Assembly (NCBI GenBank): GCA_052144935.1
Contig: JBKQPR010000097.1
Coordinates: forward strand, 1 to 51,279
DNA from: JOPF133 sp052144935
Lineage (GTDB): Bacteria > Acidobacteriota > Terriglobia > Bryobacterales > Bryobacteraceae
DNA: 51,279 nt
Direction of reading: 5' to 3'
In this document: positions 1-8,133 of the stretch, one piece after another
Layout of the letters: the number at the start of each line of letters is the position of its first letter
Position numbering within the stretch: position 1 is the first letter of the stretch
Notes under the pieces: generated by a model
The model's input: only the letters and a program-made list of their open reading frames with translations
Told to the model about the DNA's origin: nothing
Database searches by the model: none
Translations under genes and position numbers: made by a program

Positions 1-465
1 TTTATCGGCATTACCGACGGCACGGTGCACGACGTCAACATCTTGGACGAGCTCCTGCCGGAGGCCGGGGCATTCTACGTGATGGATCGCGGCTACATCG
101 ATTTCGAGCGCCTCTACGTGTTCACCACGTGCTTGGCCTTTTTCGTGGTTCGCACCAAGGAGAACATTTTGCTCCAGCGCCGCAACTCGCGTCCGGTGGA
201 CAAGAGCACCGGCGTGCGATCCGATCAGACGGTGATCTTGACTGCCGCCGGGCGGCGGTCGGTACGCCGAGCTGGCGGCCGGCAGCGGCGCCGGGCAGCG
301 ATCTGGGAAGCCGGCGCCGCCGCGCGGACGAACGCTCTCGCCCCGCGGTCGCAGGGCCGACGACCACTGCGGCGCAGGCGGGGCGCCGGGCGGAAACGGC
401 AAGACTGGTTCGGGCTGGGCCGGGCACCCGCACCCGCCCACCCATCCAAGGGGTTTGGCAGCTAA
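1..465 (+). pseudogene. IS4-like transposase fragment, cut by the window edge
   Basis: The first ~240 bases read in frame as the C-terminal half of an IS4-type DDE transposase. GITDGTVHDVNIL, YVMDRGYIDFERLY and FFVVRTKENILLQRR match the conserved region around the second Asp and the following beta strand. After DQTVILTA the reading frame stays open to 465 but becomes Arg/Gly/Ala-rich and no longer resembles a transposase. The element was therefore truncated and joined to unrelated GC-rich DNA. The 5' end lies outside the window. It is almost certainly non-functional. Confidence 0.75.
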
Positions 466-1196
466 TGCGTCTGCTTGATCGTAAGCGCCGACCCTGGAAG
501 AGTCACTTTGTACTTGATCGACTTTCCCGTTTTGGTGGAGGTGGAGTCCTCAGTGCTTACCTCGCCTCCGATTTTAAGGATTTCCCAGTCAATCCCCGCC
601 GAACCTTTCGCCCCTACCTTCTGGGCCGCCTCGTCTTCCGAAGAAGCTGTGATTTCGACCTCCTTCTGGCTTTGTTCGACCTCAAAGGTCATCGGTCCCG
701 ATGACGGCACTTTGTAGCTGATGACTCCCTCGGGCAGGATATCCGGACGCCCAGTGCTCACTGCCATCAGCCGGACCGTGCCGTTCGGCTGGAGCCACTG
801 GCTCTTCCAACTGACCGAACCTCCGTTAACGTTGTTTGCAAAGTCTTGGTCCGCGACGCCAGGAGCCTTGAATTCGGCGAACATCTTATGCGTTTTCATC
901 GGCTCACCGCGAAAGTCCCGCGCCACCACAATGATGTCGACCTTTTTCCAGCCGGCCCTGATCAGAATCTTCTCCTTCTCGCCTTTGGGTACCTTAATTA
1001 CGAGTACCGGTATGGCTTTGACCGCTTCCTCGTAAAGCTTCTTCATTTCGGCCGCGGTGCTGGTGTCGGGCGGCCAGGTCTTAATCGAGTTAAGCTTATC
1101 CAACGCTTTCTTTTTTTCCGGCGAATCCCCGAGTTTCTTGAGTTCCGCTAAGACATTCTCTTTCTTGCTCTTGACTTCGTCCCATTTCTTGGCCAT
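462..1196 (-). CDS. Uncharacterised 244-aa protein with Ser/Thr-rich C-terminus
   Basis: I do not recognise this protein. It has no signal peptide or membrane segment. Residues 1-75 are Lys/Glu-rich and helical (possible coiled coil). The middle looks beta-rich (KVDIIVVARDF, KSQWLQPNGTVRLMAV). The last ~70 residues alternate polar and apolar residues and end in a Ser/Thr/Lys run (STEDSTSTKTGKS) followed by a beta strand. That pattern recalls amphipathic hairpins of beta-pore-forming proteins, but this is only a resemblance. An AGAGAGGA Shine-Dalgarno sits 8 bases before the ATG. Base composition (~55-58% GC) is below that of nearby core genes, and both neighbours are remnants, so recent acquisition is likely. 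Confidence 0.7.
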   Translation of the reverse strand: MAKKWDEVKSKKENVLAELKKLGDSPEKKKALDKLNSIKTWPPDTSTAAEMKKLYEEAVKAIPVLVIKVPKGEKEKILIRAGWKKVDIIVVARDFRGEPMKTHKMFAEFKAPGVADQDFANNVNGGSVSWKSQWLQPNGTVRLMAVSTGRPDILPEGVISYKVPSSGPMTFEVEQSQKEVEITASSEDEAAQKVGAKGSAGIDWEILKIGGEVSTEDSTSTKTGKSIKYKVTLPGSALTIKQTH

Positions 1197-1450
1197 CTGT
1201 AATGTCCTCTCTTTCGCGCATTCCAGTGTCTAACCGCCATTTCATTGGCCGGAGCGGGATCACGCGCCTAGACCCCTGCCACGCGGTCTGCATCTCGAAC
1301 TATACCCGAAGCTGCCTGTCCATGGGGCGGCTGCCTCACTTTTGCGGTGCCACTAGAATGCCGCCTTTCTTTCGCCTGTCCCGCTGAAGATCCGCGCCAG
1401 ACAGCGGGTTCGGTATCAAGTAATTCAATTCACCCTTTCGTTGCACGAGG

Positions 1451-1765
1451 TTGGTAGATTACGCCACGATTCATCCGCGCTACCGGACGCCGTCGTTCTC
1501 CATCATCATGCAAGGCGCCTGGAGCGCCGTCCTGATCCTCAGCGGGTCGTTCGAGCTACTGATCGATTACCGGATCTTCGGCATCTGGATGCTGAACGTG
1601 GCCACGGTAGCCGGCGTGATCGCTTTGCGGCGGAAGCAAACCCGCCGCTGTGGGAAAGCTGTTCACGCGCTGTTGGAGCGCCTGCGCTCCCTTTTGAAGA
1701 CGCCCCAGACTCCCCACACGAGGAGTGCCCACGCCACCATGAGCGCCAGAGCCGGGAGGACGTGA
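1451..1765 (+). pseudogene. Amino-acid permease (APC family) C-terminal fragment
   Basis: An internal piece of an APC-superfamily amino-acid permease is readable. ATIHPRYRTPSFSII, MQGAWSAVLILSGSFE and a helix ending in ALRRKQ match the loop and late helices of the family. No start codon, upstream helices or C-terminus of the family are present. Beyond ~1640 the translation is no longer permease-like. It is a decayed remnant of about 60 codons. Confidence 0.65.
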
Positions 1766-1776
1766 CAGATGCCCAC
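1663..1776 (-). CDS. Possible 37-aa single-helix membrane peptide
   Basis: A GTG-initiated frame antisense to the permease remnant encodes one strongly hydrophobic helix (ALALMVAWALLVWGVWGVF) followed by a basic tail (KRERRRSNSA). This is the layout of small accessory subunits of transporters. A GGAGGCAGGA stretch lies ~9-12 bases upstream of the GTG. There is no recognised homologue and no partner gene, so it may be chance. Confidence 0.2.
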   Translation of the reverse strand: MGICHVLPALALMVAWALLVWGVWGVFKRERRRSNSA

Positions 1777-2259
1777 GATCGTTTCCTGCCTCCCCCGGCG
1801 TCGTCGTCATGCACGCCGCCTGGCGCACGCCGGGATCTGCCCGCCGGTAACCGCAGGCGTTCACCAGCTTGCTGCCGCACCAGCGCCTGGCGGCTGCCGC
1901 CGCGCGGATGGGACGCTCGCGGCCCGCGTCGCAGGGCCGCCGCGCAGCCGGCCGCGGGCGGGAGGCCGGGCGAAATGGCCAGCAGTGCCGGCTGTTAGCG
2001 CTTTGGTACGAAGTGGATAACCCCGAGGGTCCAGGCGAGCTCGCCAAAACGGTTTCCGCAAACCTCGGCGCATCACTTGGATCGGCCGACGAGCCTTCCC
2101 GGTTCAAGAGAACAGACGGAGATTGGGGGGTTACTGGAGCCCTTATAGGGTCTGGGAACGCGCGAATCGGCGTGTTGTACTGGCCGTCGATCCGGGAGGC
2201 CCCCCCCAGAACGCGTGCTTGCTGAGGATGGCCACTAGAATATCCTCCTTTTGAACCGG
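1777..2259. other. No convincing gene
   Basis: I see no coding region here. Bases ~1890-1975 are extremely GC-rich and resemble in composition the block at 250-370 behind the transposase fragment; both contain a TCGCAGGGCCG stretch. Long open frames on both strands are the expected effect of high GC. Confidence 0.5.
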
Positions 2260-3279
2260 TCAGCGTCCGTAAATCAGCAGGTGAAATGTTCCAGGCTTGG
2301 CCCGCGGCTGCGGGCTTTTTTGTTTCGAGTCCCCGGTGGGCGCCTCGAAATCGGAGGTGTCGACGAGCAAATTGTGTGTCTTTGAATCGAGCGCCATGGT
2401 TTTCGCCCCGAACTCGGTCTTCACCGTCTGGACCATGCTGAATTTCTCGGGCGAATCTTCGTGGAAAATGTGAATGGTTCCGTCGCCGGTCGAACACGCG
2501 GCCAAACCGGTCTCCGGATCAAAAATGTTGGAGTCGACACGCCCGCCGATGGGGAACGGCTCGCCGATGATTTTTCCAGTGTCGGCATCCATAACCAGGA
2601 AGACCTTCGGATTACGGCATCCAATGAACAGCCGGCGATGTTGCCGGTCCATGGCCATCGATACGGGTTGGCCACCGGAAGAGACCGGCCACCGCGCGGT
2701 GATCTTCAAGGCGCGGGAATCGATCACGATGACCTCATTCTTATCCTCCAGATTGTCGTAGACCATTCCCTTGCCGTCCGCGATAGCTTGTTCGGGCGCG
2801 CCGCCGAGCGGCAGCGTCGCGATCACCGTTCCGGAGGCGGGATCAATCACCGTCGCGCTATGAGAGTCGCCGTTGAAAACGAAGACGCGCTTCGAAGCCG
2901 GATCATAGATGATCGAATCCGCATCCGGCTCGCCTTTGATCTGGCCGACGGTCTTGAACGTTTTCAGATCGAACATGACAATCTGCGCCGCGTCGCCGTC
3001 GCTGATAAAGCCGCGCCCCAACTCGGGCACCAGGGCGACGCCGTGATCGCGCTTCAACCCGGTGACCTTGCCGGCCAGCTCGCCGATGTCGAGATTGACG
3101 ACCAGGAATTCGGTACCGTGCGAGAGGTAGGCGCGGCGCGCAGCGGCGTCGACGTTAATGTAGTCGAAATATTCGCGCCCGCCTTCCGCGGCGCCGAAAG
3201 AGATTTTCTTGATCAGGTGGTAATCGCCTGCGGCCGCGACAGCCACGACGCAAGAGCCGAGCAGGATCAGACGTTTCAT
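2260..3279 (-). CDS. Secreted YncE-like beta-propeller protein
   Basis: A 339-aa protein with a short signal peptide (MKRLILLGSCVVAVAAAG, cleavage near residue 18) and a chain of YVTN/YncE-type propeller blades. Each blade pairs a 'value in DNA/DP' strand with a 'V..I....G.......G' strand, for example FDLKTFKTVGQIKG, VIDPASGTVIATLPLGG and VIDSRALKITARWPV. Such proteins are extracytoplasmic seven-bladed propellers whose ligands are usually unknown. A GGAGGAG-like Shine-Dalgarno precedes the ATG. The C-terminus has a polar linker (TGDSKQKSPQPRAKPG) before the last strand. It appears monocistronic. The family assignment is firm; the substrate cannot be told. Confidence 0.85.
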   Translation of the reverse strand: MKRLILLGSCVVAVAAAGDYHLIKKISFGAAEGGREYFDYINVDAAARRAYLSHGTEFLVVNLDIGELAGKVTGLKRDHGVALVPELGRGFISDGDAAQIVMFDLKTFKTVGQIKGEPDADSIIYDPASKRVFVFNGDSHSATVIDPASGTVIATLPLGGAPEQAIADGKGMVYDNLEDKNEVIVIDSRALKITARWPVSSGGQPVSMAMDRQHRRLFIGCRNPKVFLVMDADTGKIIGEPFPIGGRVDSNIFDPETGLAACSTGDGTIHIFHEDSPEKFSMVQTVKTEFGAKTMALDSKTHNLLVDTSDFEAPTGDSKQKSPQPRAKPGTFHLLIYGR

Positions 3280-3409
3280 TTCACTCCTCCTCAGAACGAT
3301 TCTACTCCCCGGTTCTGAAGGACCTAAAGAAACGGGGGATTCGCCGGCCGGGAGAACGCGTGAGGACGCGTCGCGCGCGGCGGCGAAAGAGTCTGCGCCA
3401 CGGGGTGCC

Positions 3410-4744
3410 CTACCGCTTCAGTTCCGCCAGCGCGTCGCGAATGCGCTCGGTGAGCATCTCCACGAACCGCTCGGGCACGAAGCCGTTCATCCGGCTGACC
3501 ACACGGCCGCGCGCGGTGAGGATCGTGGTGGGAATCGACGTGATGTGCAGGGCCCGCGAAAGGCCGTCCTCGAAATACACCTGCCCCTGCCATTGCACCT
3601 CCGCCAGGAAGGGCTTCACCAGTTGGCGGTCTTCGTCGGTATCGATCGACAGGAAGACCACCGCCGGATTGTCGCGGAAACGCAATTTCACCTGCTCGTA
3701 GAGGGGGTGCTGCTGCCGGCAGGGGCCGCACCAGGTGGCCCAGAAATCGAACACCACCACCTTGCTCTTCAGGGACGGCATCTTCAACTTTTCGCCTTCC
3801 ACGGCGGTGAGGGTGAACTCCATGGGGTCGGTCAACTGCGCGTTCGGGTCGCCGGCGCGCAATTGCAGCTCGCGGAAGTGGACCAGCGCTACGTTGCGGT
3901 CGTAGGCTTCCAGCAGCATATCGCCCAGACCGCTTTCGGAGCCCTTGGCCTGCCGGTACAGCTCGCCCATGCGGCCGCGGTCGCGCGCGCGGTCGGCGTC
4001 GGTGGTGTGTGAGTCGGGGATGGTGAAGGCGTCGGCCAGCGCGCGCGCGGCGTCTTCGGTTTTCCCGAGCCGCTGGTCCCAGCGGGCGATTTCGCGCGCC
4101 GCATCGGCGGTGGGATAGGTGTCGAAGGCGCGGCGGGCCAGCGCCAGGGCCTCCTCGGAGTGGCCCAGATTGCCGGTGGCGCGGGCTTCGTAAGCCAGGG
4201 CGCGGCCGATCGCGCGATCAGTCTGGTCCTTCCACTCCGCGGCGCTCAAGCCGCTGGGCCCATGGGGCGCCGCGCCATCGCGCTGCATCTGCCGCACCAA
4301 CTCCTCGTAGCGCACGGCGTGCTTGAGGGCGCGCGCCGCATTTTCGGGAGAATCGCTGGCCAGCAGGGCGCGGACCACGCGCTCCAGAATCTGCAGATCG
4401 TTGGATTGGCGGGCCAGCACGCGCTCGCCGTATTCCACGATGCGGGCGTCGTCATTGGCCTCCATGGCGGCGCGCACGGCAGCGCGTTCCAGCTCGGCTT
4501 TGCGCGGCGAATCGGGATACTTGGCCAGGTGCTTCTCGATGGCCCGCAGATACTCGATGGGGCTGGAGCCGGCCTCGGAGAGCGCATTTTCCAGATCCTC
4601 GGATTCCTGATTGGCATGAGTGTCGCCGGCCGCGGGGGGCTTGGCGGTCTGCGGCGGCTTGACGGTTTGCGGCGGCTTGCTGCTATTCTGCGGGGCGGCG
4701 CACAAGGACGCGGCCAGGAGTGCGGAAACGAGCACCCGCGTCAT
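3410..4744 (-). CDS. Secreted TPR-like/thioredoxin-fold (TlpA/ResA type) protein
   Basis: A 444-aa protein. An N-terminal signal peptide (MTRVLVSALLAASLCAA) is followed by a Pro/Lys/Thr-rich linker with repeated KPPQT units. A helical region with TPR-like spacing spans residues ~60-290. A C-terminal thioredoxin fold carries FDFWATWCGPCRQQHP (redox CxxC), a VVFLSIDTDED strand and the cis-Pro signature SIPTT. Proteins of this type reduce or isomerise disulphides, or feed electrons to cytochrome maturation, outside the cytoplasm. The start was chosen because ATG at 4744 overlaps the TGA of the upstream gene (ATGA) and opens a proper signal peptide. The frame is open further upstream without protein-like sequence. 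Last gene of the yebC-ruvC operon. Confidence 0.85.
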   Translation of the reverse strand: MTRVLVSALLAASLCAAPQNSSKPPQTVKPPQTAKPPAAGDTHANQESEDLENALSEAGSSPIEYLRAIEKHLAKYPDSPRKAELERAAVRAAMEANDDARIVEYGERVLARQSNDLQILERVVRALLASDSPENAARALKHAVRYEELVRQMQRDGAAPHGPSGLSAAEWKDQTDRAIGRALAYEARATGNLGHSEEALALARRAFDTYPTADAAREIARWDQRLGKTEDAARALADAFTIPDSHTTDADRARDRGRMGELYRQAKGSESGLGDMLLEAYDRNVALVHFRELQLRAGDPNAQLTDPMEFTLTAVEGEKLKMPSLKSKVVVFDFWATWCGPCRQQHPLYEQVKLRFRDNPAVVFLSIDTDEDRQLVKPFLAEVQWQGQVYFEDGLSRALHITSIPTTILTARGRVVSRMNGFVPERFVEMLTERIRDALAELKR

Positions 4745-5385
4745 AGCTTGTTGACAGGGGGCTGGTTGGCAGGGGGCTTGCCGGCACGGATGGTTTCGGC
4801 GATTTCCGCCGCCTGCGCGCGGGCCGTGTGCATGTAGTTTTCGTTGTTGCTGATGCGGTCTAGCATGGGCAAGTACTGCTCCAGCGCCACCAGGCGCTTG
4901 CGGTCCATGGCCGATCCAAGCAGCCCGAGGGCATGGACCACTCCCAGCCGGTCGTACTTGGCGGTGCGCTCCAGCTCGATGCGGTACTGGGCCGATTCGC
5001 ACATGCGCTCAAACCAATCCTGCAAGGCCTGCGCCGAAGGGTCCTCGGAGAAATTGAACTTCACCTCGCTCTTGGTAGCGCCGCTTTCGTAATGGAAGGT
5101 TTTGGCTCCCATGAAGGCTACCTTCAAGGGAGACTCCAGCGGATGCTTGAAGTAGTCCAGCTTTTCCGCCAGGCCGAACATGGCTTGCGTGTCGGCTTCC
5201 GTCAGCTTGAATTTCAGGGGCTGATCGTCGTCGGGCGCTTCCCGGTATTCGGCGTCACCGTTCTTTTCCAGGGTCACCATCATGAAAGGGGGAGCGCTGC
5301 CCGGAAAGGATTTAGAGTACGTCAGCCGGGGATCGTCGCCGGCCCATACAGCGCCCGCCAACAAAAGCAGCGTTGCCCACTTCAT
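4741..5385 (-). CDS. Secreted protein of unknown function
   Basis: A 214-aa protein with a signal peptide (MKWATLLLLAGAVWAG). The mature part has beta-rich stretches (FMMVTLEKNGDAEYRE, KTFHYESGATKSEVKFNF) and a helical C-terminus ending in a Pro/Asn-rich tail. I know no named family for it, though signal-bearing proteins of this size are common in acidobacteria. It is coupled on both sides by ATGA overlaps, to ruvC (5382-5385) and to the thioredoxin gene (4741-4744). It is therefore probably co-translated with the secreted thioredoxin and may be its partner or substrate. That is inference from position only. Confidence 0.75.
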   Translation of the reverse strand: MKWATLLLLAGAVWAGDDPRLTYSKSFPGSAPPFMMVTLEKNGDAEYREAPDDDQPLKFKLTEADTQAMFGLAEKLDYFKHPLESPLKVAFMGAKTFHYESGATKSEVKFNFSEDPSAQALQDWFERMCESAQYRIELERTAKYDRLGVVHALGLLGSAMDRKRLVALEQYLPMLDRISNNENYMHTARAQAAEIAETIRAGKPPANQPPVNKL

Positions 5386-6023
5386 AAGGTTCTCCGGGCG
5401 CCTTGTGGCGCAGGCACTTTGCCGGGGTGCCCCTGGGGCCCGTCGAGACTCGTCTCGATCCGCTTCCCCGTGCGCCCGCCATGCGCCCGCATGAGTGCGG
5501 GCACGGAGGGCGGCGCGGCAGACCGAGAGTCTGCGCCGGCCAGGCGGCGATTGGCAGCCTCCCGCGTGGCAAAGCAGATGGCCACCGCCAGGGCGTCCGA
5601 GGCGTCCTCGGATTGGATCGGTTCGGCCAGCCGCAGCAGCGATCCCACCATCAGCTTCACCTGGCTCTTCTCCGCGCGTCCATAGCCGACCACGCTGATC
5701 TTCACCTCCAGAGGCGAATACTCGCCCAGGTCCATGCCGGCCTCGGCGATGGCCAGCAGGGCCACGCCGCGTACGTGCGCCAGCTTCAAGGCCGTCTTGA
5801 CGTTGGCCGAATAAAAGATACCCTCCACCGCCCCAGCCTCGGGCGAGTGCTCGCGGATGAGCGCGCGCAACCCGCCCGCGATTTCCGCCAGCCGCTTCTC
5901 GAACGGCCAGCTTGTGTTCGTGCGAATGACCCCCGCGGCCACCATGCGGTGATCCAGTCCGTCGCTATCGATCACGCCGTAACCGGTACGCTCCGACCCG
6001 CAATCGATGCCCAGGACGCGCAC
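5382..6023 (-). CDS. ruvC: Crossover junction endodeoxyribonuclease RuvC
   Basis: RuvC resolves Holliday junctions with RuvAB by symmetric metal-dependent nicking. The RNase-H-like fold is clear: D7 (MRVLGIDCGS), E67 (AGAVEGIFY), and D140 and D143 (SEDASDALAVAIC) form the catalytic tetrad, with the YGRAEKSQV segment between them. It starts with GTG one base after the yebC stop, the classic yebC-ruvC arrangement. The catalytic core ends near residue 162. The remaining ~50 residues (Ala/Gly/Pro/Arg-rich, containing GPQGHP) are not RuvC-like and are encoded by a dispersed repeat element that runs to the stop codon. ruvA and ruvB are not in the window. Confidence 0.95.
   Translation of the reverse strand: MRVLGIDCGSERTGYGVIDSDGLDHRMVAAGVIRTNTSWPFEKRLAEIAGGLRALIREHSPEAGAVEGIFYSANVKTALKLAHVRGVALLAIAEAGMDLGEYSPLEVKISVVGYGRAEKSQVKLMVGSLLRLAEPIQSEDASDALAVAICFATREAANRRLAGADSRSAAPPSVPALMRAHGGRTGKRIETSLDGPQGHPGKVPAPQGARRTL
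5403..5537. repeat. MITE-like palindromic element, copy in the 3' end of ruvC
   Basis: One end reads GTGGCGCAGGCACTTTGCC, the other is the imperfect complement GAGAGTCTGCGCC. Inside are GGGGTGCCCCTGGGGCCC (5424-5441) and a small hairpin GTCGAGACTCGTCTCGAT. The same order of parts recurs at 27250-27392 with a different but equally self-complementary hairpin (GTCGGCACTCGTGCCGAC). The whole copy is translated as the tail of RuvC. Confidence 0.7.
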
Positions 6024-6024
6024 G

Positions 6025-6771
6025 TTAATCCGCCAGAGCCAACAGATCCTTCTCGTCGATATCGAAATTGGAGTACACGTTCTGCACGTCGTCGTGTTCT
6101 TCCAACGCCTCGTTGAGCCTGAGCATGCCGCCGGCGTTCTTGCCCTCCAGGCGGATCAGGTTCTTGGGCACCATGGCGATGGAGGAGTCCTCGCTGGGAA
6201 TCTTGTTGGCTTCCAGAGCCTTTTGCACAGCTTCGTGGGCTTCCGGCGGGGAGAGGACCTCCCAGCGTTCGCCGTCGCTGCGCAGATCGTCGGACCCGGC
6301 GTCCAGCACAATAGCCATGAGCTGGTCCTCGGAGACCTTCCCGGCCGGCACGAAGATCTGGCTCTTGCGCTCGAACATCCAGGCCACGCTGCCCTGCTCG
6401 CCCATGTTGCCGCCGTTCTTGGAAAAGACATGGCGGATTTCGCTGACGGTGCGATTGCGGTTATCGGTAGCCACGTTCACCAGCACGGCGGCCCCGCCGG
6501 GCCCGTAGCCTTCGAACATGACCTCCTCGATCTGCCCGCCTTCCAGTTCGCCGGTGCCGCGCATGATGGCCTTCTTGATGTTGTCGGAAGGCATGCTGAC
6601 GTTCTTGGCGGCGAGGATGGCGGTCCGCAAACGCGGGTTGCCGTCCGGATCGCCGCCGCTGCGCGCGGCGATCATTATCTCTTTGATGAGGCGCGTAAAC
6701 GCTTTCCCGCGCTTGGCGTCCAAAGCCGCCTTTTTGTGCTTAATGGTGGCCCATTTGGAATGGCCCGACAT
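6025..6771 (-). CDS. yebC: YebC/PmpR (TACO1) family protein
   Basis: A 248-aa full-length YebC family member. The N-terminus MSGHSKWATIKHKKAALDAK is diagnostic, followed by GNPRLRTAILAAKNVSMPSDNI and YGPGGAAVLVNVATDNRNRT. Family members act as DNA-binding regulators, and some as translation factors that relieve ribosome stalling; which role applies here cannot be read from the sequence. A GAGAGG Shine-Dalgarno stands 5-6 bases before the ATG. It is the first gene of the yebC-ruvC-secreted protein-thioredoxin operon. The linkage with ruvC is widely conserved. Confidence 0.95.
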   Translation of the reverse strand: MSGHSKWATIKHKKAALDAKRGKAFTRLIKEIMIAARSGGDPDGNPRLRTAILAAKNVSMPSDNIKKAIMRGTGELEGGQIEEVMFEGYGPGGAAVLVNVATDNRNRTVSEIRHVFSKNGGNMGEQGSVAWMFERKSQIFVPAGKVSEDQLMAIVLDAGSDDLRSDGERWEVLSPPEAHEAVQKALEANKIPSEDSSIAMVPKNLIRLEGKNAGGMLRLNEALEEHDDVQNVYSNFDIDEKDLLALAD

Positions 6772-6888
6772 GTGAACCTCTCAGGTAGGCCCGGCCGCGG
6801 CGGCCGGGAAGGACAATGTTATGATTTTCAACGTCTTTGAGGATAGCAGAATCCGGAAAGAGCCTCAAGCCAGGGCGAGTCGGGCGGG

Positions 6889-7111
6889 TCAGAGTAGATC
6901 GAGGAATTGGTCCACCGGCATCCCCGATGTGCGGATCGGGGCGCAGTAACGTACCTGGGGCCAGTTCACGATGCTGCGGTACGGATAGGCTCACAGGGTT
7001 TCCTGGCTTGATCGGAATGACATGACTTCCGTGCTGGCGGTCTTTGAACCAGCCCGCCCGCTGGAAGGCCCTGACTGTTTGCTCCCCCAAAATAGAGGGC
7101 AGAGGCGCCAT
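6889..7111 (-). pseudogene. hicA: HicA-like mRNA interferase toxin, frameshifted
   Basis: The 5' part reads as HicA: WFKDRQHGSHVI contains the GSH motif with the catalytic His, followed by SLSVPQHRELAPGTL. Near 6945-6955 the frame shifts. The proper C-terminus, IRTSGMPVDQFLDLL then TGA, is in the next frame and ends at 6889. Removing one base in the GTTACTGCGCC stretch would restore the family sequence. The uncorrected frame runs on into yebC. Either the toxin is inactivated or the base is a sequencing error. It directly abuts hicB (7112), the usual antitoxin-first order for this pair. Confidence 0.75.
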
Positions 7112-7306
7112 CTAAACGGGGACCTCGACTTCGCGGACCTCAATGGCCGGCGGCATCCCGTGAGCCGCGCGCGTCGCCAGGCAACCAGCGATTGCTTCGC
7201 GGATATTGTCGAGAGCCTCGGCTTCCGTCCGTCCCTGGGAGACGCAGCCGGGAATCGCCGGGCACTCGGCTACGAGCATACCGGTTTCATCGGGTTCCAG
7301 CGTCAC
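7112..7306 (-). CDS. hicB: HicB-like antitoxin
   Basis: A 64-aa HicB N-terminal (partial RNase-H-like) domain. The pattern EPDETGMLVAECPAIPGCVSQG, then TEAEALDNIREAIAGCL, is typical of HicB antitoxins that bind and neutralise HicA. It starts with GTG; upstream in frame there is a stop, so no longer form is possible. No C-terminal DNA-binding domain is present, so it is of the short type. It lies immediately upstream of the frameshifted hicA. If the toxin is truly dead, this gene is an orphan. Confidence 0.8.
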   Translation of the reverse strand: MTLEPDETGMLVAECPAIPGCVSQGRTEAEALDNIREAIAGCLATRAAHGMPPAIEVREVEVPV

Positions 7307-7378
7307 GAGAAGCTTCGCACTTGGATCTTACCGGGGTCTCGGCGATAGCGGCAACCCCAACGGACTGCGGCCTCAACC

Positions 7379-8035
7379 TCAGGCCGCTGAAATGGAACCG
7401 CGGCCGGCGCGCCTGCCGGAGGCGGGATCCCCATCCAGCCACTCGCACAAGGTCACCGCGACTTTCTCGACGCAGCGCGAAAGGACCGGGTCAAGGTCGC
7501 TTGGCCACAGCCCGCTGCTGATCGAGAAAACCAGGGCTTCGGATTCGCCCCGGTCCGCGATGGCCGAGGCGATCGCATCATGGATCTGGAGTTCGGCCCC
7601 GGCGTTGAGGGAACCCAGGAAGTGCGCGAACGTCAGGAACTCGAACGCGAATTCGTCCCGCAGGCGCGAGCGCCGGTCCGCCGGGACCACCGCCAGAATT
7701 TCGACTGGTCCCGCTTTGGTTTCATCGCAGTAGATCAAGGCGACGGCGCAATCGGAGAGGTCTTGGACGAGGGCAAAGAATCGGCTTGCTGGTCCGCCAG
7801 AGGCGCCACAGCTTACCGGGCCGTACCATGACCTGCCCGGCGCCGCCCGCAGCGCCTGGAGCAGCCGCCTGTCCGGAAGGCTGCCGCCATCCAGTTCGTT
7901 AGGGCCGTGCCAAGTCTCGCTTCGCGAATCCCACCCATATAAGTGGATGGGCTCGGCGCAATCCCACGAACGGCTGGTGGAGTGGCCGGGCGGATTGATA
8001 TCCGCAGCGAGTGGGATCTTCCGTACGTGGGCCAT
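7379..8035 (-). CDS. Uncharacterised 218-aa protein
   Basis: I do not recognise this protein. It has no signal peptide or membrane segment. The central part alternates strands and helices (SDCAVALIYCDETKAGPVEILAVV, then LRDEFAFEFLTFAHFLG). Cys and Trp are scattered without a metal-binding pattern, and the C-terminus is Arg/Gly-rich. A plausible sigma-70 promoter lies so close to the ATG that the mRNA would be nearly leaderless. It sits between hicBA and a broken fic gene, so it probably belongs to the same accessory island. Confidence 0.6.
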   Translation of the reverse strand: MAHVRKIPLAADINPPGHSTSRSWDCAEPIHLYGWDSRSETWHGPNELDGGSLPDRRLLQALRAAPGRSWYGPVSCGASGGPASRFFALVQDLSDCAVALIYCDETKAGPVEILAVVPADRRSRLRDEFAFEFLTFAHFLGSLNAGAELQIHDAIASAIADRGESEALVFSISSGLWPSDLDPVLSRCVEKVAVTLCEWLDGDPASGRRAGRGSISAA

Positions 8036-8044
8036 TTAGGATAT

Positions 8045-8074
8045 AGTATACCTAAACTCTGAAACTGCAAGCAA
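8045..8074 (-). promoter_or_regulatory. Putative sigma-70 promoter, near-leaderless
   Basis: On the minus strand TTGCTT (8069-8074) and TATACT (8045-8050) are 18 bases apart. Only 9 bases separate the -10 box from the ATG at 8035, so the transcript would start at or just before the start codon. Confidence 0.45.
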
Positions 8075-8133
8075 ATTTGAGATCCCTGTATCTTTTCACA
8101 CATTGCTGGAGCGGCGGAGCATTCCGGCCACTC

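Noticed and set aside
1556..2497. 313-codon minus-strand open frame across the left graveyard
   Set aside because: Runs through the YncE-like gene and GC-rich filler with no protein-like composition or start signal.
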